Positions 52,743 through 64,000 of a stretch of DNA of 64,000 nt are shown one piece after another. Source of the stretch: Acanthacorydalis orientalis (Eukaryota > Arthropoda > Insecta > Megaloptera > Corydalidae); the NCBI GenBank assembly GCA_034766995.1, contig CM068317.1, positions 27,512,501-27,576,500 on the forward strand, read 5' to 3'. The translations under genes and the position numbers were made by a program. The stretch's first letter is position 1, and each line of letters opens with the position of its first letter. The notes beneath the pieces were generated by a model, which was not told the origin of the DNA, made no database searches, and saw nothing but the letters and a program-made list of their open reading frames with translations.

Positions 52743-54187
52743 TTGACCCATAATGTGTTTTAATTATGTACACGCTTATAAAAACATAAATATTAACATA
52801 TTCGAAAATAACTCATTTAAAATTTATATTTATAATTTCTTTAATGAATTTATAAAAATTAAAAAAAATACATCAGTTTTAGGTATTATTATCAAATGTT
52901 ATAACAAAATTTTAAATTAGAAAAATTAAAAAAATAATATTTATTATTAGAAACTTAGCATTTTTTTGGCAGAAACTATTTTATCAACATCGGGTGTAAT
53001 TTTTTGTGATAATGTTATTTTTATTATAGATTTTAAATGTTCATTTGTCAATCTTGACCTGTGAAGTTTTATTAATCTTTAAAAGGGAATATAATTGTTT
53101 ACATAGGTACGTACTACCAAACATTGCCAAGACAAGCATACACATTTCAATAATATATTCTGGCAAGTACAAATAAAAATCTTGAATACAAACTTCATTA
53201 AACTTTTCTTTTAGCACCGTGTTGCACTGAATTTCAATCAATTCCATTTGGATGTTACTTTTTACTTCTTCGGAGTTAAAAGAAAACGGGGCAGATAAAT
53301 AGTAAATAGATAAATAGTAAATAGAATTCTCGGTGTTAAAGGAAAACGGAGGAGATAAATAATAAAAAGTCATTTTCACATTCCTTGAATCCTTCAAATC
53401 GTTTTTTAAATTCAATTAATAATTCTTGAATATGTGAAGCATATTTCCTAAAATCACAACCGTAATATAATTCTTGATAATTTTTACTAGTAGGAAAATG
53501 AACTAAATCGCACTTGACCATAAAATGACGTTCCTTTCAGTATACTTCTATAATTTGCAATCTTTAAAAATGTATTTTATATTTTTTTAAATTCCATTTT
53601 CTATTTTAATAAAATCAACTTCAAGCTTTGGGTCGCGGGCCGTATCTTAGTCTTGCGGGCCGCATGTTTGACACCTCTGGTTTAGATTAGATTAAGTACG
53701 TTATTTTGGACATTGTTTTGTTGCAATTAGAGAAAACTATCGTATAAAGGTAAAAAAGTGTATTCGATGAAAATTAGCAAAATAATATAATAGCTAAAAG
53801 TTGCTAACACATAAAAGGAGAAAATAAATTTAAAATTGTTTCCTTTTTTGTTATAAAATAATACTTTTTTATAATCTTTATACTTTATGGATTGTAAAAA
53901 ATAATATGAAAAGTAATAAGTTTATCGATATCTTGGTGTAAATTTTAAAAATAATGTATGTCTTAGGAGAAAACATTTTGTTACACTATGGAGTGATTTT
54001 AAAGATTGAAATCCGAGATTTTATATTGTGTTATATGGAATGATATGGAAATGATAAAAAACTATTTTAGTTTTATTTAATTAATATATTGTTTCATGTG
54101 ATTCCTGTACAGTATTACTCTAAAAGAAAATCATCTATTTGTGGAATTAGTACATTTGTTATGTATACTCTGTTTTTTACGATTTAG

Positions 54188-54233
54188 ATAAAAAAATTGC
54201 GGCTTCTAAGCAGTTGGATAAGATGTATACTAG
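54188..54233 (+). CDS. Candidate 46-nt exon 2 of the unidentified gene
   Basis: The acceptor ends ACGATTTAG and the donor is GTAATA. Joined to the exon at 51479 in phase it reads DKKIAASKQLDKMYT plus two leftover bases. The intervening intron of 2.5 kb would contain the hAT element. The exon looks coding but is too short for proof. Confidence 0.4.
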
Positions 54234-54332
54234 GTAATACTGTGATTGTTTTTCGGTTACATTAGTAAATTTGACATCTTGTTCAATTATAATATCTTTT
54301 TATTAAAATTGATTTTTTGTAAATATCATATT

Positions 54333-54420
54333 CAGACAATCGTGGTAGTCATATGTTCTTTTTTCGATATTCAGACATCATCAGACAATCGTGATAGTCA
54401 TATGTTCTTTTTTCGATATT
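54333..54420. repeat. Direct duplication of 39 bp
   Basis: The copies at 54333-54371 and 54382-54420 differ at one base (CGTGGTAGT versus CGTGATAGT) and are separated by 10 bp. Confidence 0.95.
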
Positions 54421-54896
54421 ATATGAATGTTAATTTTAATTAAATATATAAAATTGTAACAGTTAATACATTTACACTGAATAGAAAAAATGTAATCAAA
54501 AATCTAGTTTATTGGTTTGTGTAGAGTGTACATAACTGTTTTGTATCTTAAAACAAGTGAAAATAAAATTATGCTTATTTCTACTTGTATGCACTTAGTT
54601 AAGTTAGAATTCATTTCATGACTTATTTATTATTTTTGCTTAATTTCGGAAAATAACTTCAACGGGGGTTGCGCTTTCTAGACTTTTTCCAGTATCGATT
54701 TAGACATTAAATTATTTTTCTTATGCATATTATGTAGAAAAAATTAAAAAGAGTGAGAATAAATATATTTTAAAATGATTTTTCTACATATTCGAATTAC
54801 TTAGTGATTATGTTTTTATATTTTGCGAAAGGTTTACTGAGAGTGTTTAAATCTCAAGTCAAGGCATTCTAAATCTTAACGGATTAGTATACATGC

Positions 54897-54897
<1 letters not shown>

Positions 54898-54934
<37 letters not shown>

Positions 54935-55045
54935 ATGTGTGTGTATGTGAGTGTGTATGTGTGTGTGTGTATGTGTGTATGTGTATGTGTGCATGTGTGT
55001 GTGTATGTGTGCGTGTATGTGTGTGTGTGAGAGAGAAAGTGTGTA
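54898..55045. repeat. (TA)n-(GT)n microsatellite
   Basis: A short TA block leads into about 115 bp of GT with frequent GTAT units and a final GA block. Confidence 0.96.
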
Positions 55046-55447
55046 AGTACATATTTATGAAAATAGTCAATGCAATTATCGTCATGTTCATCAATATTCT
55101 TCTCATTAATAAAAAATACTTTCCGGATGCTAATTATTTGTGTAATAATGAATAATGGTCACGTTCAAATTTAAGCAGTTTATGATATACGTAAGAAACA
55201 ATTCCAAATATATATCTATACATGCTTTCATTGTTAACTGTTATAAATGGATGTAGAAATTACGGGACAAGCAAAGTAATTAGTCTTTGCTAATTAATTT
55301 AATTTGTTATCATTTAGAATAAAGCAGCTATGATTATAAAAGAAATGAGTTGTTCTTTTGTTAAACAAACATTAAAAACATCCACGCGGAATAATTTATT
55401 CTCAACACGTACAATCTATTAAATGACATAATAAAAACCTTTTGCAG

Positions 55448-55472
55448 TTATCTGTCTATGAAAATCGTGAAG
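55448..55472 (+). CDS. Candidate 25-nt micro-exon of the unidentified gene
   Basis: A strong acceptor (ACCTTTTGCAG) and donor (GTAAGC) bracket 25 bases that complete the codon left by the 54188 exon and read SYLSMKIVK, ending in phase 0. I found no further exon before 64000. Confidence 0.28.
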
Positions 55473-55498
55473 GTAAGCTCTTGCTCATTTATGTAGAA

Positions 55499-55501
<3 letters not shown>

Positions 55502-55541
<40 letters not shown>

Positions 55542-55563
55542 TATATATATATATATATATATA

Positions 55564-55634
<71 letters not shown>
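55502..55634. repeat. (TA)n microsatellite with AATT breaks
   Basis: 133 bp of TA, interrupted twice by ATAATTAT. It begins 30 bases after the micro-exon donor. Confidence 0.97.
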
Positions 55635-55637
<3 letters not shown>

Positions 55638-56392
55638 TGTATGCTTGTATAGGGTGTTATTGTAGTTTTATAATTTTTATATATGATTGTGCTAGTGGCA
55701 TATTGGTGAACATCTTGAAATAATTACTATTGGTATTAAACACATTTTTGTTGTAAGTAGTAAAATAGCACCGCTTTAAAGTAATTTCATTTATTAAATT
55801 TCAAGTATTAAATGTAAAAATAAAGTATTAAATTTTTTAATAAGGATTTTTATTAACTAATTGTTTTTATTTTCTAAATTTTAGTTAATTACGGAATAAT
55901 CTCTAATCATATGTGTAGACATTACGTATATATATATATATATAATTCGAATTAACAATAACAAAAATAGTTATTAATCAATTATGGAATAGTTTTGATT
56001 ACAAAAAAATGTTTGGTTTGTCAAAGAGTGAACATTTATTTGTGAAGAGTAGCATATTTCCTTTTAATTCATTTTCTGTGAGCTTTGAAATATTCTTATT
56101 TCAGCTATTTATTGTTCACTCTTTATTTTTTTATATTTCGTGGCTTTTTGTCGATAATTTCTATACTTTGTTTCTATAATCTGTTGTTTATTTTTTTGCA
56201 AAATGGTTCAACCGTTTCCACTTAATGCTTTCTGTTGTTATTTTATCCGTTAGCTTTGTTCGTTTGGGTATACATTATATTTTTGTATATTTTTTTACTA
56301 TTTCTAACATATTTTATGTGTTGTCGAACATTTTTTTCAATTTGTCTCTTTATGCACATATTATTTCAAAAGAAAAAATGTATGTGTATTAC
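55635..56392. other. AT-rich spacer
   Basis: No supported feature apart from a short TA run near 55928. Confidence 0.4.
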
Positions 56393-56396
56393 TTAA

Positions 56397-57063
56397 CCTT
56401 TGGAGTGGCAGTGAAACTTTTCATACATTTACGAAAAATGCTATACAATTTTAAGCAAAAATATATGGTTATAGAAAAAGAATGTATATTTCGGTCAATT
56501 TTGCGTTCAAGTTAATTCAATTTTTACACAATATTAATAATATATTGGACTTCCTTTTTGCTAATAAAATCGAAAATAATTCGAAAAATTTTACAAAAAA
56601 TATTAAATATAAAAGAATTTTTTTTAGATTTTTATGTTGAAACTGTTCGCTTTTTTCTGCAAAAATATAACCCATGAGAGGTTTTTTTTGCGAATATCAA
56701 TATTGTGGAATAAAGGTAAATAAATGGATAAAATAAAAAATAAAATTTAATTTAGTCGCAGCAACTTTTCGCACAGTTTGAACTGTAACATCGACACTAA
56801 AAATTCAACAATTTAGTTAAGTCGGATATTTAGTCAGTTTTCACACATGACCTTAGAATAAAATGGATAGAACACATAAAAGTATGTGTGCATTAGCTTT
56901 TGACGTTTTTTTTATGAAGTAAAATTGATTTTTTATGAGTTATAGCACTTAGAAACCCGAGGAGCGGTATATATATATATGTATATATGTATGTATATAT
57001 CACTCTTGCCACTTTTCACAAATGTATGGAAGAGCAATATATCGCTCCTTGGCACTCAAAGGG
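56397..57063. mobile_element. Possible piggyBac-type non-autonomous element (667 bp)
   Basis: TTAA lies at both edges (56393-56396, 57064-57067). The ends CCTTTGGAGTGGCA and (reverse complement) CCCTTTGAGTGCCA are similar with one shift. No transposase text is present. A TA-rich stretch (about 56970-57000) lies near the right end. Its ends resemble, but are not identical to, those at 43758. Confidence 0.45.
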
Positions 57064-57200
57064 TTAAATTTGTATGCTTTAGCTAATGTCATGTATTAAC
57101 AGAATTAATGTAATGTGTTATATAATTAAAATTGAAAATTTCCCATTTAGTAAATCAGTAAAATTTATAAATGATTGTAAATTATTTAAAATGAACGAAC

Positions 57201-57294
57201 ACAAATCGTTACATAGTATTTTTATGTCGACACTGTTTGAAAGTTAAAATTAATGGATACAAATCGTTAATAGTATTTTTATGTTGACACTCGG
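57201..57294. repeat. Tandem duplication, period about 57 bp
   Basis: ACAAATCGTTA..TAGTATTTTTATGT-GACACT occurs at 57201-57237 and 57259-57294 with small differences. Confidence 0.9.
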
Positions 57295-57519
57295 TATACA
57301 ACCATTTATATAAAATAATACATGTACACAGTTAAAAAGGTAGACAATAAGTAATAAGAAAATTATGACGGTAATTTTAACGTAACTAGGCAGCAATAAA
57401 TGTGCTCGTTCCATTTTACCTTACTGAAATGGTGTCGTATTTTGTAAGTTTATGACTGAAATTATAATTAAATTGCGGCAATTATTTCAAATAAATAATC
57501 CAATTTCGTATATCTTGGA

Positions 57520-57610
57520 TGTGCGTTGGCGGCGTCTCTTGGTGACAATTTAGGCCGATAATGTTCAAACAAAGATGGCCGATTTGTTTATTGAGTAAAA
57601 CAATGATGAT
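57520..57610. other. GC-richer patch with CpG and ATGGC motif
   Basis: The patch has GCGTTGGCGGCGTC and AAAGATGGCCGA within otherwise AT-rich sequence. ATG at about 57573 reads MADLFIE before a stop, or a GTAAAA donor two bases into the last codon. It could be a small first exon or promoter. Nothing downstream confirms it. Confidence 0.25.
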
Positions 57611-58200
57611 GTCATCGTTTATTTTTACCATTGTAATTTAATTGTTTAAATATTTAAATCAGATTCAAATTATGAATGACTAAGTCAGGATGTTGGGATA
57701 GCTTCTGAAAAATTCTAACTTGTTCAGAATTGTATGTGATGATTATATATATATATATATAATTTATGATTTTTTTAAACATTTCTTTCTCTGGGTTTGT
57801 TGTATGATTTTACGTATAATACATACAATGTGTATTGTAAAAATTGTAACGGAGAACATTTTGTAGCGAGAACTTTTCTGAGATAGACTGAAGCAGTAAA
57901 TGTTGAAGACAGTTGATGGTAGGAGGTAACATACTACAATCTTAGAGATTACAAAATTCTTAAAAGCAAAAAAATGTTGAAGTGAAAAATGGAGAAAATT
58001 TTATGAAAATATCTTAAGTGTAAATGATATAAGACTGACTAATTCAAGTATTTGATTTGATAGAAAAGTAACGATTATATATAAAGAAAACCCATTTTTT
58101 CAATGAAATATAAATTACGTTTATTAGAAAAATGATTAAAATAATAATTTTCAAGTATTTATTTCCTTTTAAGTATGTCGAGATGTTCAAAATGCGTTTA
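57611..58200. other. AT-rich spacer
   Basis: A short TA run near 57746. No gene seen. Confidence 0.4.
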
Positions 58201-58422
58201 TTACTCTAGGTCTAAATTGCATACTTGAAGTAATATTTTCAATATAAAATTAAGATCAACAACACGATCCTGACAATTAATTTTAGACGGCATGTTCTTC
58301 TTTTTAATTTTTATCGAAGAATTAATTTCAAAAATTCTTTCATGAAGACTATTATATATTTTCAATGCTAGTACATAATTTGTAGCATATTCGGTTTTGT
58401 AAAAATATTGACTTATATTCAT
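58201..58422 (-). CDS. Hypothetical 73-residue protein or exon
   Basis: ATG at 58422, stop at 58201. The product begins MNISQYFYKTEYATNYVLAL and ends LQVCNLDLE, with a Lys-rich middle. Residue composition is more balanced than for chance frames nearby. A GC-richer block at about 58560-58670 upstream on the minus strand could be its 5' UTR or promoter. No family is recognised. It could equally be chance. Confidence 0.25.
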   Translation of the reverse strand: MNISQYFYKTEYATNYVLALKIYNSLHERIFEINSSIKIKKKNMPSKINCQDRVVDLNFILKILLQVCNLDLE

Positions 58423-59014
58423 ATAAATTGAATTAATGATAATTGATTATGTTGATTGTAGTACTTCTTCAACATACGTACATATATTATTATTGAATTA
58501 ATTACTTAAAAGAACGAAATAGTAGTAAATACAGTATTTCGTACAAATCAAGGAATGGGAGTCTTGAACAAGAAAACGGAACAGACTCAAAGTAGTAACA
58601 TCCGGATACGTGACAAAGTGCGTTCGTTACGAACAAGTCACGCAACCGAAACAAAACACTTATCTCTCTCTAGGTTAGATATAATATCTCCATTTTGACA
58701 CTAATAACACGCTCTTATCTTTTATCTTCCATTGAGTGTATAGTCTCTTAATTTGTTCTGCAGATAACTCACTTTAAAGTGTAACTTTATAATATTATTT
58801 TGTGACCTATATACTACTATGGCTTGTTATTAAATATAATTTGTGAACGCTATTGTAATAAAATTTAGTTATCTTCGTAAAGGAAATTAAATATATCTAA
58901 TATCTAAATATGTTATTAAGTATAATAGTTTTAATTTTAGTCTCCATTTAAACTCCCACTTGTATTACATTTATATACTTTCAAACATATATACAAATAC
59001 TTTCGAATATAAAC

Positions 59015-59018
<4 letters not shown>

Positions 59019-59052
<34 letters not shown>
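59019..59052. repeat. (TA)n microsatellite
   Basis: 34-bp TA run at the 3' side of the Tc1 relic. Confidence 0.95.
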
Positions 59053-59055
<3 letters not shown>

Positions 59056-59277
59056 TTAAAAAGCAACACATTTAAAAAAAATCCAAACAGCTAATTATAT
59101 GTCTCAGTAATCATAATAACGTCATTTTTGTACCAATAACCTAGTCCGTTTGTTGTGGCTCATACTGGAATTTCACGCTCGATTTTGTAGATTGAACTTA
59201 AGTTTTCTTGAGATACGCCATAATAAAAATAAAAATTTTTTATGTTGTAACATTTTAAAGCGTGATATGTATATATA

Positions 59278-59325
<48 letters not shown>

Positions 59326-60292
59326 ACAGTCTTTTTTTTATTTTATAGTCAAATAACACAAAATTGGTAAAGCGTACTTTAATTATTGATTGATTATTTA
59401 GAATTTTATAAAGTGTATAGTTATTTTTTTCATTATTGTTTCCTTTGTTACCATATCTTATATTATGATTTGCTGGATTTTTGAATCTGCTATTTATAAT
59501 CAGTATTTTTCAAACCTGATCAATATTCTCGCTTTCACGAATGATGTCCTTTTTCATCCCACAAATCACATCACAATTTTCAATCAAAAATATTCAATAA
59601 ATCATTGATTATGGCATTCCATGTCAGTTCTGAGAATGACGGCGTTCCATCGAAATACGCCATCCTTCTAATTCTTCATTCTGTCGCCATAAGCGACAGT
59701 TGAAAATAATTTTCGAAAGGACAATCGAAAGAACTTGTCCCTTCCAAATAAACAAAAACGTATCAGTTTTTATATTAGATAAGTGATACGAATTGATTCA
59801 AAAGTTTGGACCTGTGTTTGGGACCGTTTTCCTGTTGAAAAACGAATCGTTTCCCAACAATCCTTGCTTCAGAAGGCAAAGTATGCTTCTTCAATATATC
59901 CTTGTAGTGCTCATTGTTTAGTTTCCCTTCGATTTTAACAACATCTCGTAACCAATACCCGCAAAACAGCCCATCAGTATCACAAATCCCCTACCATGTG
60001 TAACGGTTTGAATTATACATTGATTCGAAACCTCCTCTCCAGCTAATCTGCGAATAAAGATACGTCTACTTGAAACAAAAACTACAAATTTCGATTCGTC
60101 ACTCCATAGAACCATTTTCTAATCAGTGGTGGTCCAGTTTTCGTGTTGGTTTGCCCATTTAAGCGTTTTCGCGAATTTATTAATATTAATACTCCTAGAA
60201 TCTTTTTATTTTTTTATTACGCTGTCTGCTATCTTACCAGATAATTTTAATTATTTTGTTATTTGACGGTTACTTTGTCCCAAATTATGTTG

Positions 60293-60296
<4 letters not shown>
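59053..60296 (-). mobile_element. Tc1-like element relic
   Basis: On the minus strand a Tc1-type (DD34E) transposase can be followed: HTH text LGQSNRQITK..LKLSGKIA near 60280-60210, FAKTLKWANQHENWTTTD near 60165, and KMVLWSDESKFVVFVSSRR from about 60120 with the first catalytic Asp. Then come MGCFAGIGYEMLLKSKGN, NNEHYKDILKKHTLPSEARI, and FVFQQENGPKHRSKL near 59845, where the usual QQDN has Glu in place of Asp. After this the frame breaks up. I could not match TIRs, so both ends are approximate. A TA run at about 59266-59322 lies inside the 3' part. Confidence 0.65.

Positions 60297-60354
<58 letters not shown>
60296..60354. repeat. (TA)n microsatellite
   Basis: 59-bp TA run at the 5' side of the Tc1 relic. 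Confidence 0.97.
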
Positions 60355-60357
<3 letters not shown>

Positions 60358-60543
60358 AGATTCTTTTTTATGCAAATAACGTAATTTGATAAAATGTTTA
60401 TTTTTTGAAAAAAATCAAATTAAGCCGCAGTAAAATAGCAATTCATACAACTATAAACTTGTAATAACAATAGAATAAATATTTGTTTCATTTTATTGTG
60501 TCTTCTAAAAATGAATTTTCGCTGTATATGTAGTAATACTAAC

Positions 60544-60548
<5 letters not shown>

Positions 60549-60606
<58 letters not shown>
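60549..60606. repeat. (TA)n microsatellite
   Basis: Immediately precedes the GC-richer block at 60607. Confidence 0.97.
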
Positions 60607-60608
<2 letters not shown>

Positions 60609-60914
60609 AATTAGAAAACATACAAATGAGGAAAAACAGTCACACTTCTAACGCTAAACATAAACCACCACTCTGAAACACATTTGAACTTCAAATACCA
60701 CACTTTGGCCGACGCCACATCTTTTAAACAATGGTGAACATTTTCATTCATCCGGTACCAAAGGAAACCTCAATACCAACTCACTTGAGTGAATAGTCCT
60801 ATACTATAGAAAATACCGTTGACTATATTGTGGCTTCTCCGGTTTCGACTAATGGATCCAATGCTATATGTGTACATTATACGTTCGCAGATATATAAAT
60901 TTATACATATACAA

Positions 60915-60915
<1 letters not shown>
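60607..60915. other. GC-richer block between two TA runs
   Basis: About 300 bp of near-average composition (CCGACGCCACATC, TCATCCGGTACC) lying exactly between two TA microsatellites. No TIRs, frame or RNA fold recognised. It resembles a dispersed repeat inserted in TA sequence. Confidence 0.35.

Positions 60916-60959
<44 letters not shown>
60916..60959. repeat. (TA)n microsatellite
   Basis: 44-bp TA run. Confidence 0.96.
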
Positions 60960-60962
<3 letters not shown>

Positions 60963-61584
60963 GTATGTATATGTGATCAGTTTTAAGCAAACGTTTGTTG
61001 CAATGATAGATTAATTCAATTAATCCGTAAACACGAAATCAGCTTATACAAAATAAATCAAACTGAATTTCATTTCAATCTTCCTTTATATTTCAGTAGT
61101 TATATTATGAAAACATTTTTAGACTTTTTTTGTATTATAAAAAGGGTAAAAGTTTTTAAATTTAATAAACATTCTTTCCTTTGAAAACTGTTATGAAAAA
61201 GGTTAAAACATTTCGTTGATTTATGTCAACACACTTATTTTTAATTTTGTTTTAATTAAACTGGAGTAAATATATATTTGTTAAAAAGAATAATAGTACT
61301 ATGCATTTTTTGTATAGGCACGAAAAACTTTAATTATGAAATACATTCGTCAGTAGTGAAATAAAAAAAATGCAAACTTTATAATACGGATAATAATGCT
61401 AAGTAAACATACAAGTATATCAAGTTCATATAATGTCACAGGTCGACCTACTTCATGTATGCACTTGATGTAAAAAAGCACAGAAAGAAACATGATCCAA
61501 ACAAATTTGAAATGTGTATGTATTTTACTTTCATTGTATATGACTGTGTGAGAGAGATAAAGAAAAAGGATACCACACACATAA

Positions 61585-61588
<4 letters not shown>
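60960..61588. other. AT-rich spacer
   Basis: No supported feature. Confidence 0.4.

Positions 61589-61642
<54 letters not shown>
61589..61642. repeat. (TA)n microsatellite
   Basis: 54-bp TA run. Confidence 0.97.
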
Positions 61643-61645
<3 letters not shown>

Positions 61646-62571
61646 TGTATGTATCTATTTAAAAGAAACAATATGTGTTAGTTCGAAATGAATAGATCTA
61701 AGCTTAAGATTTGCAATGAATTTTTTTATGTAGACTTTTCAATATCTAAAGCGTATTTTATTTCAGTGGAGTATATTTTTAACATATTTGTTCCATTTCA
61801 TCTAAACGAAAATTTAAGTTTTTGTTGTAAATTAATTTTATCTCATTGATAAAACTTATGCAATTACGCCAAGAGCAGATTTATTTATTTAATTATCGTT
61901 TCTATTTGAAATAGTATTTTTTTATTATAGATTTACATGTTTCCAAATATAGTAATAATATGGAAATAAAAGTTGAGAGTTAAAAACGAATGTTTTATAA
62001 TAAATTGAGTTTGTTCGGCAAAACAGAAAAGGTATATCTTTTAATATTAGAAATGATTTAATTATGAATTTACCAAATACTAAGTAAACTTATTCTCGAG
62101 TGATTATCACTGTTGCAAGTGACTTTCAGTTTTGAAAAAAAGTATATTAACATTGACTATTATTTTGTGAAAGCATTTAGAAGTATTAAAGTGATTATTG
62201 AAGAAGAAAAATTGGAATTGACTTTAGGAAGGACTTATAACCAGGTTTCAGTATGATAAAATGTTCATTGAAGAAGATGTTTAATGTAATAAACTACTTG
62301 TATTTTGTAGCTGAAATGGTTAACGTATTAAAGTCATCACGTTAAATTTTATTTCGAATGCACTAGTTGTAATCTGAAATTTAGTAAGGATTCTTCGTAA
62401 AAGAAGTAAACATGACACGTTTTTATCGATCAGAGATATTATGTTGAGTTTCAATTCATTAATCGAATAATCGTTCCAGAAAATTTTCTCTTAATGAAAG
62501 AATTGTATTTGTTGTGAGATTAGACGTATGCTTTGTGACATGTTAGGTAGAAATGTTTCTCTCTCTCTTTC
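61643..62571. other. AT-rich spacer
   Basis: No supported feature. Confidence 0.4.
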
Positions 62572-62996
<425 letters not shown>

Positions 62997-63621
62997 ATTT
63001 ATTGCCTTCTTTGAGTCGTTAATGATATTAGTTGTCGTTGTGTCCTTAAACCCTCCTCTATATAGAGTGAGGTTGAAACATTTAGTAAGGATGTTATTAA
63101 GAGAATTGAAATGCGAGCAGTTCATTTGAATGAATTTCATTGATAAATAGAAAGTTCCACTTTAAACGTTAGATTCCATTTAGAAAATAGAAGTTTTCAA
63201 TAGATGTATTCTGTTTGTCCTTATCTACAGAAACAAAAGTCTTAAATTATAAAACAGTTCAACTATTTTAGAAAATTTAGATAATTATGAAAATATATTT
63301 TTTACAAATAACAAGAAGAAATAGAAGAATAAAGCATTGGATATAAAAGTCACGAGAATAATATTTATAATAAGAGTACAGATTTTAACATGAAAAAGAG
63401 TGGTATATACTTCAGAAGGAAAAGACGATTAATGGAAAATAAGACTTACTGATTGCAAGTCAAAAATATAAAATCAAAAAAAAAATAAAATGATAAAGAA
63501 TAATCATTGGGCGAGGTAAATATATTGGAGATTGTTTGAGAAATTTTTGGCAAAGGAATCACTAGACTGTTAAAATAGGAAAAAATCTGAAAAAATATTT
63601 ATTTAGAATTGACTTGCAAAG
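62997..63621. other. AT-rich spacer, A-rich on plus strand
   Basis: No supported gene. Confidence 0.4.
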
Positions 63622-63712
<91 letters not shown>

Positions 63713-63753
63713 CATACATACATATACATATACATACATACATACATATCTGT
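63622..63753. repeat. (TA)n/(TACA)n microsatellite
   Basis: TA block with TTTA and CATA breaks, ending in TACA units. Confidence 0.96.
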
Positions 63754-64000
63754 GTCTGTAGATTTTAGTTTAAAAAATACTTAAATAGCGTGAGGTTATT
63801 CAGTGTTGTCCTAGACTGGAGTAGTGTAAAAATGACCTAGTTAACATATCCGCGAATATTCGTTAGTTTTATTGTGTTCACAGAAATTTTGTTTTAGAGT
63901 TTCATTTGAATTTGATACAATTTAAAATTTTAATTTTGTAAATTCCTGCATTGACGAACTTACTTTTTCCACTATTTAAAAAATAGTCTTTTAAATGAAA
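63754..64000. other. End of window, no feature
   Basis: Nothing recognised in the last 250 bases. Confidence 0.4.

Larger units (their letters stand above)
52155..53679 (-). mobile_element. hAT-family element (1.5 kb) with decayed transposase
   Basis: The ends are CAGTGGTGTAAAACTCAT and (reverse complement) CAGAGGTGTCAAACATGC, followed in both by a GGGCC/CGGCCCGC subterminal block. These are classic hAT termini. The 8-bp flanks ATTTAGAT (52147-52154) and GTTTAGAT (53680-53687) agree at 7 of 8 positions. On the minus strand a hAT C-terminal dimerisation segment is readable (LVLAMFGSTYLCKQLYSLLKI near 53090-53150), preceded by QMELIEIQCNTVLKEKF. Only the C-terminal part of the transposase survives. 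A short internal duplication (53270-53306 and 53330-53367), a TA run and a GC-rich insert lie inside. Confidence 0.88.

Overview
This is a eukaryotic, very AT-rich window, most likely from an arthropod and probably an insect. That is an inference from the GT-AG introns, a peptide-receptor-type GPCR, an FAAH2-type amidase and the mix of transposon families (mariner, a DUF4817-type Tc1/mariner element, Tc1, Tc3, hAT, piggyBac and one non-LTR scrap). No tRNA, rRNA, CRISPR or prokaryotic operon structure was found. Long (TA)n tracts recur every few kilobases and account for most of the apparent open frames rich in Ile and Tyr.

Three protein genes can be read with confidence. (1) A six-exon class A GPCR lies on the minus strand (2730-7192). 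Its exons join in frame into 441 residues with seven membrane segments, a DRL variant of the DRY motif, a CRLP variant of CWxP, and an intact NPIIY motif. (2) A single-exon SENP8/DEN1 NEDD8-specific cysteine protease lies on the plus strand (13758-14447) with a complete His/Asp/Gln/Cys catalytic set. (3) A four-exon FAAH2-type fatty-acid amide hydrolase lies on the minus strand (18227-28177). Its 529 residues carry the Lys-Ser-Ser amidase triad, and a 7.7 kb first intron holds a hAT MITE and a deleted mariner. SENP8 and FAAH2 are convergent. A fourth, unidentified plus-strand gene may begin at 51479: its Ser/Asn-rich first exon and two very short downstream exons (54188-54233, 55448-55472) agree in splice phase. 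A 73-codon minus-strand ORF at 58201-58422 is only a possibility.

The rest is mostly transposon relics and microsatellites. From 0 to 2.4 kb there are two mariner relics. From 8.2 to 10.9 kb two full-length but dead Tc1/mariner-type elements stand in tandem, separated only by a (TA)n run. At 12.3-12.8 kb there is a short TIR MITE and a foldback hairpin. At 26.6 and 31.2 kb are two copies of one internally deleted mariner, and at 39.2 kb a related fragment. At 37.7 kb is a Tc3 relic. At 40.7 kb is a hAT MITE with a perfect 8-bp target duplication. At 43.8 and 56.4 kb are piggyBac-type elements bounded by TTAA. At 45.7 kb is a non-LTR 3' scrap, and at 46.3 kb a mariner 3' half. At 52.2-53.7 kb is a hAT element with target duplication and a nested GC-rich insert. 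At 59-60.3 kb is a Tc1 relic.

No clearly novel multi-gene system is visible. The points most worth following are the unidentified micro-exon gene, the AU-repeat-flanked GPCR exons, the shared-junction mariner subfamily, and the nested GC-rich insert of unknown origin.
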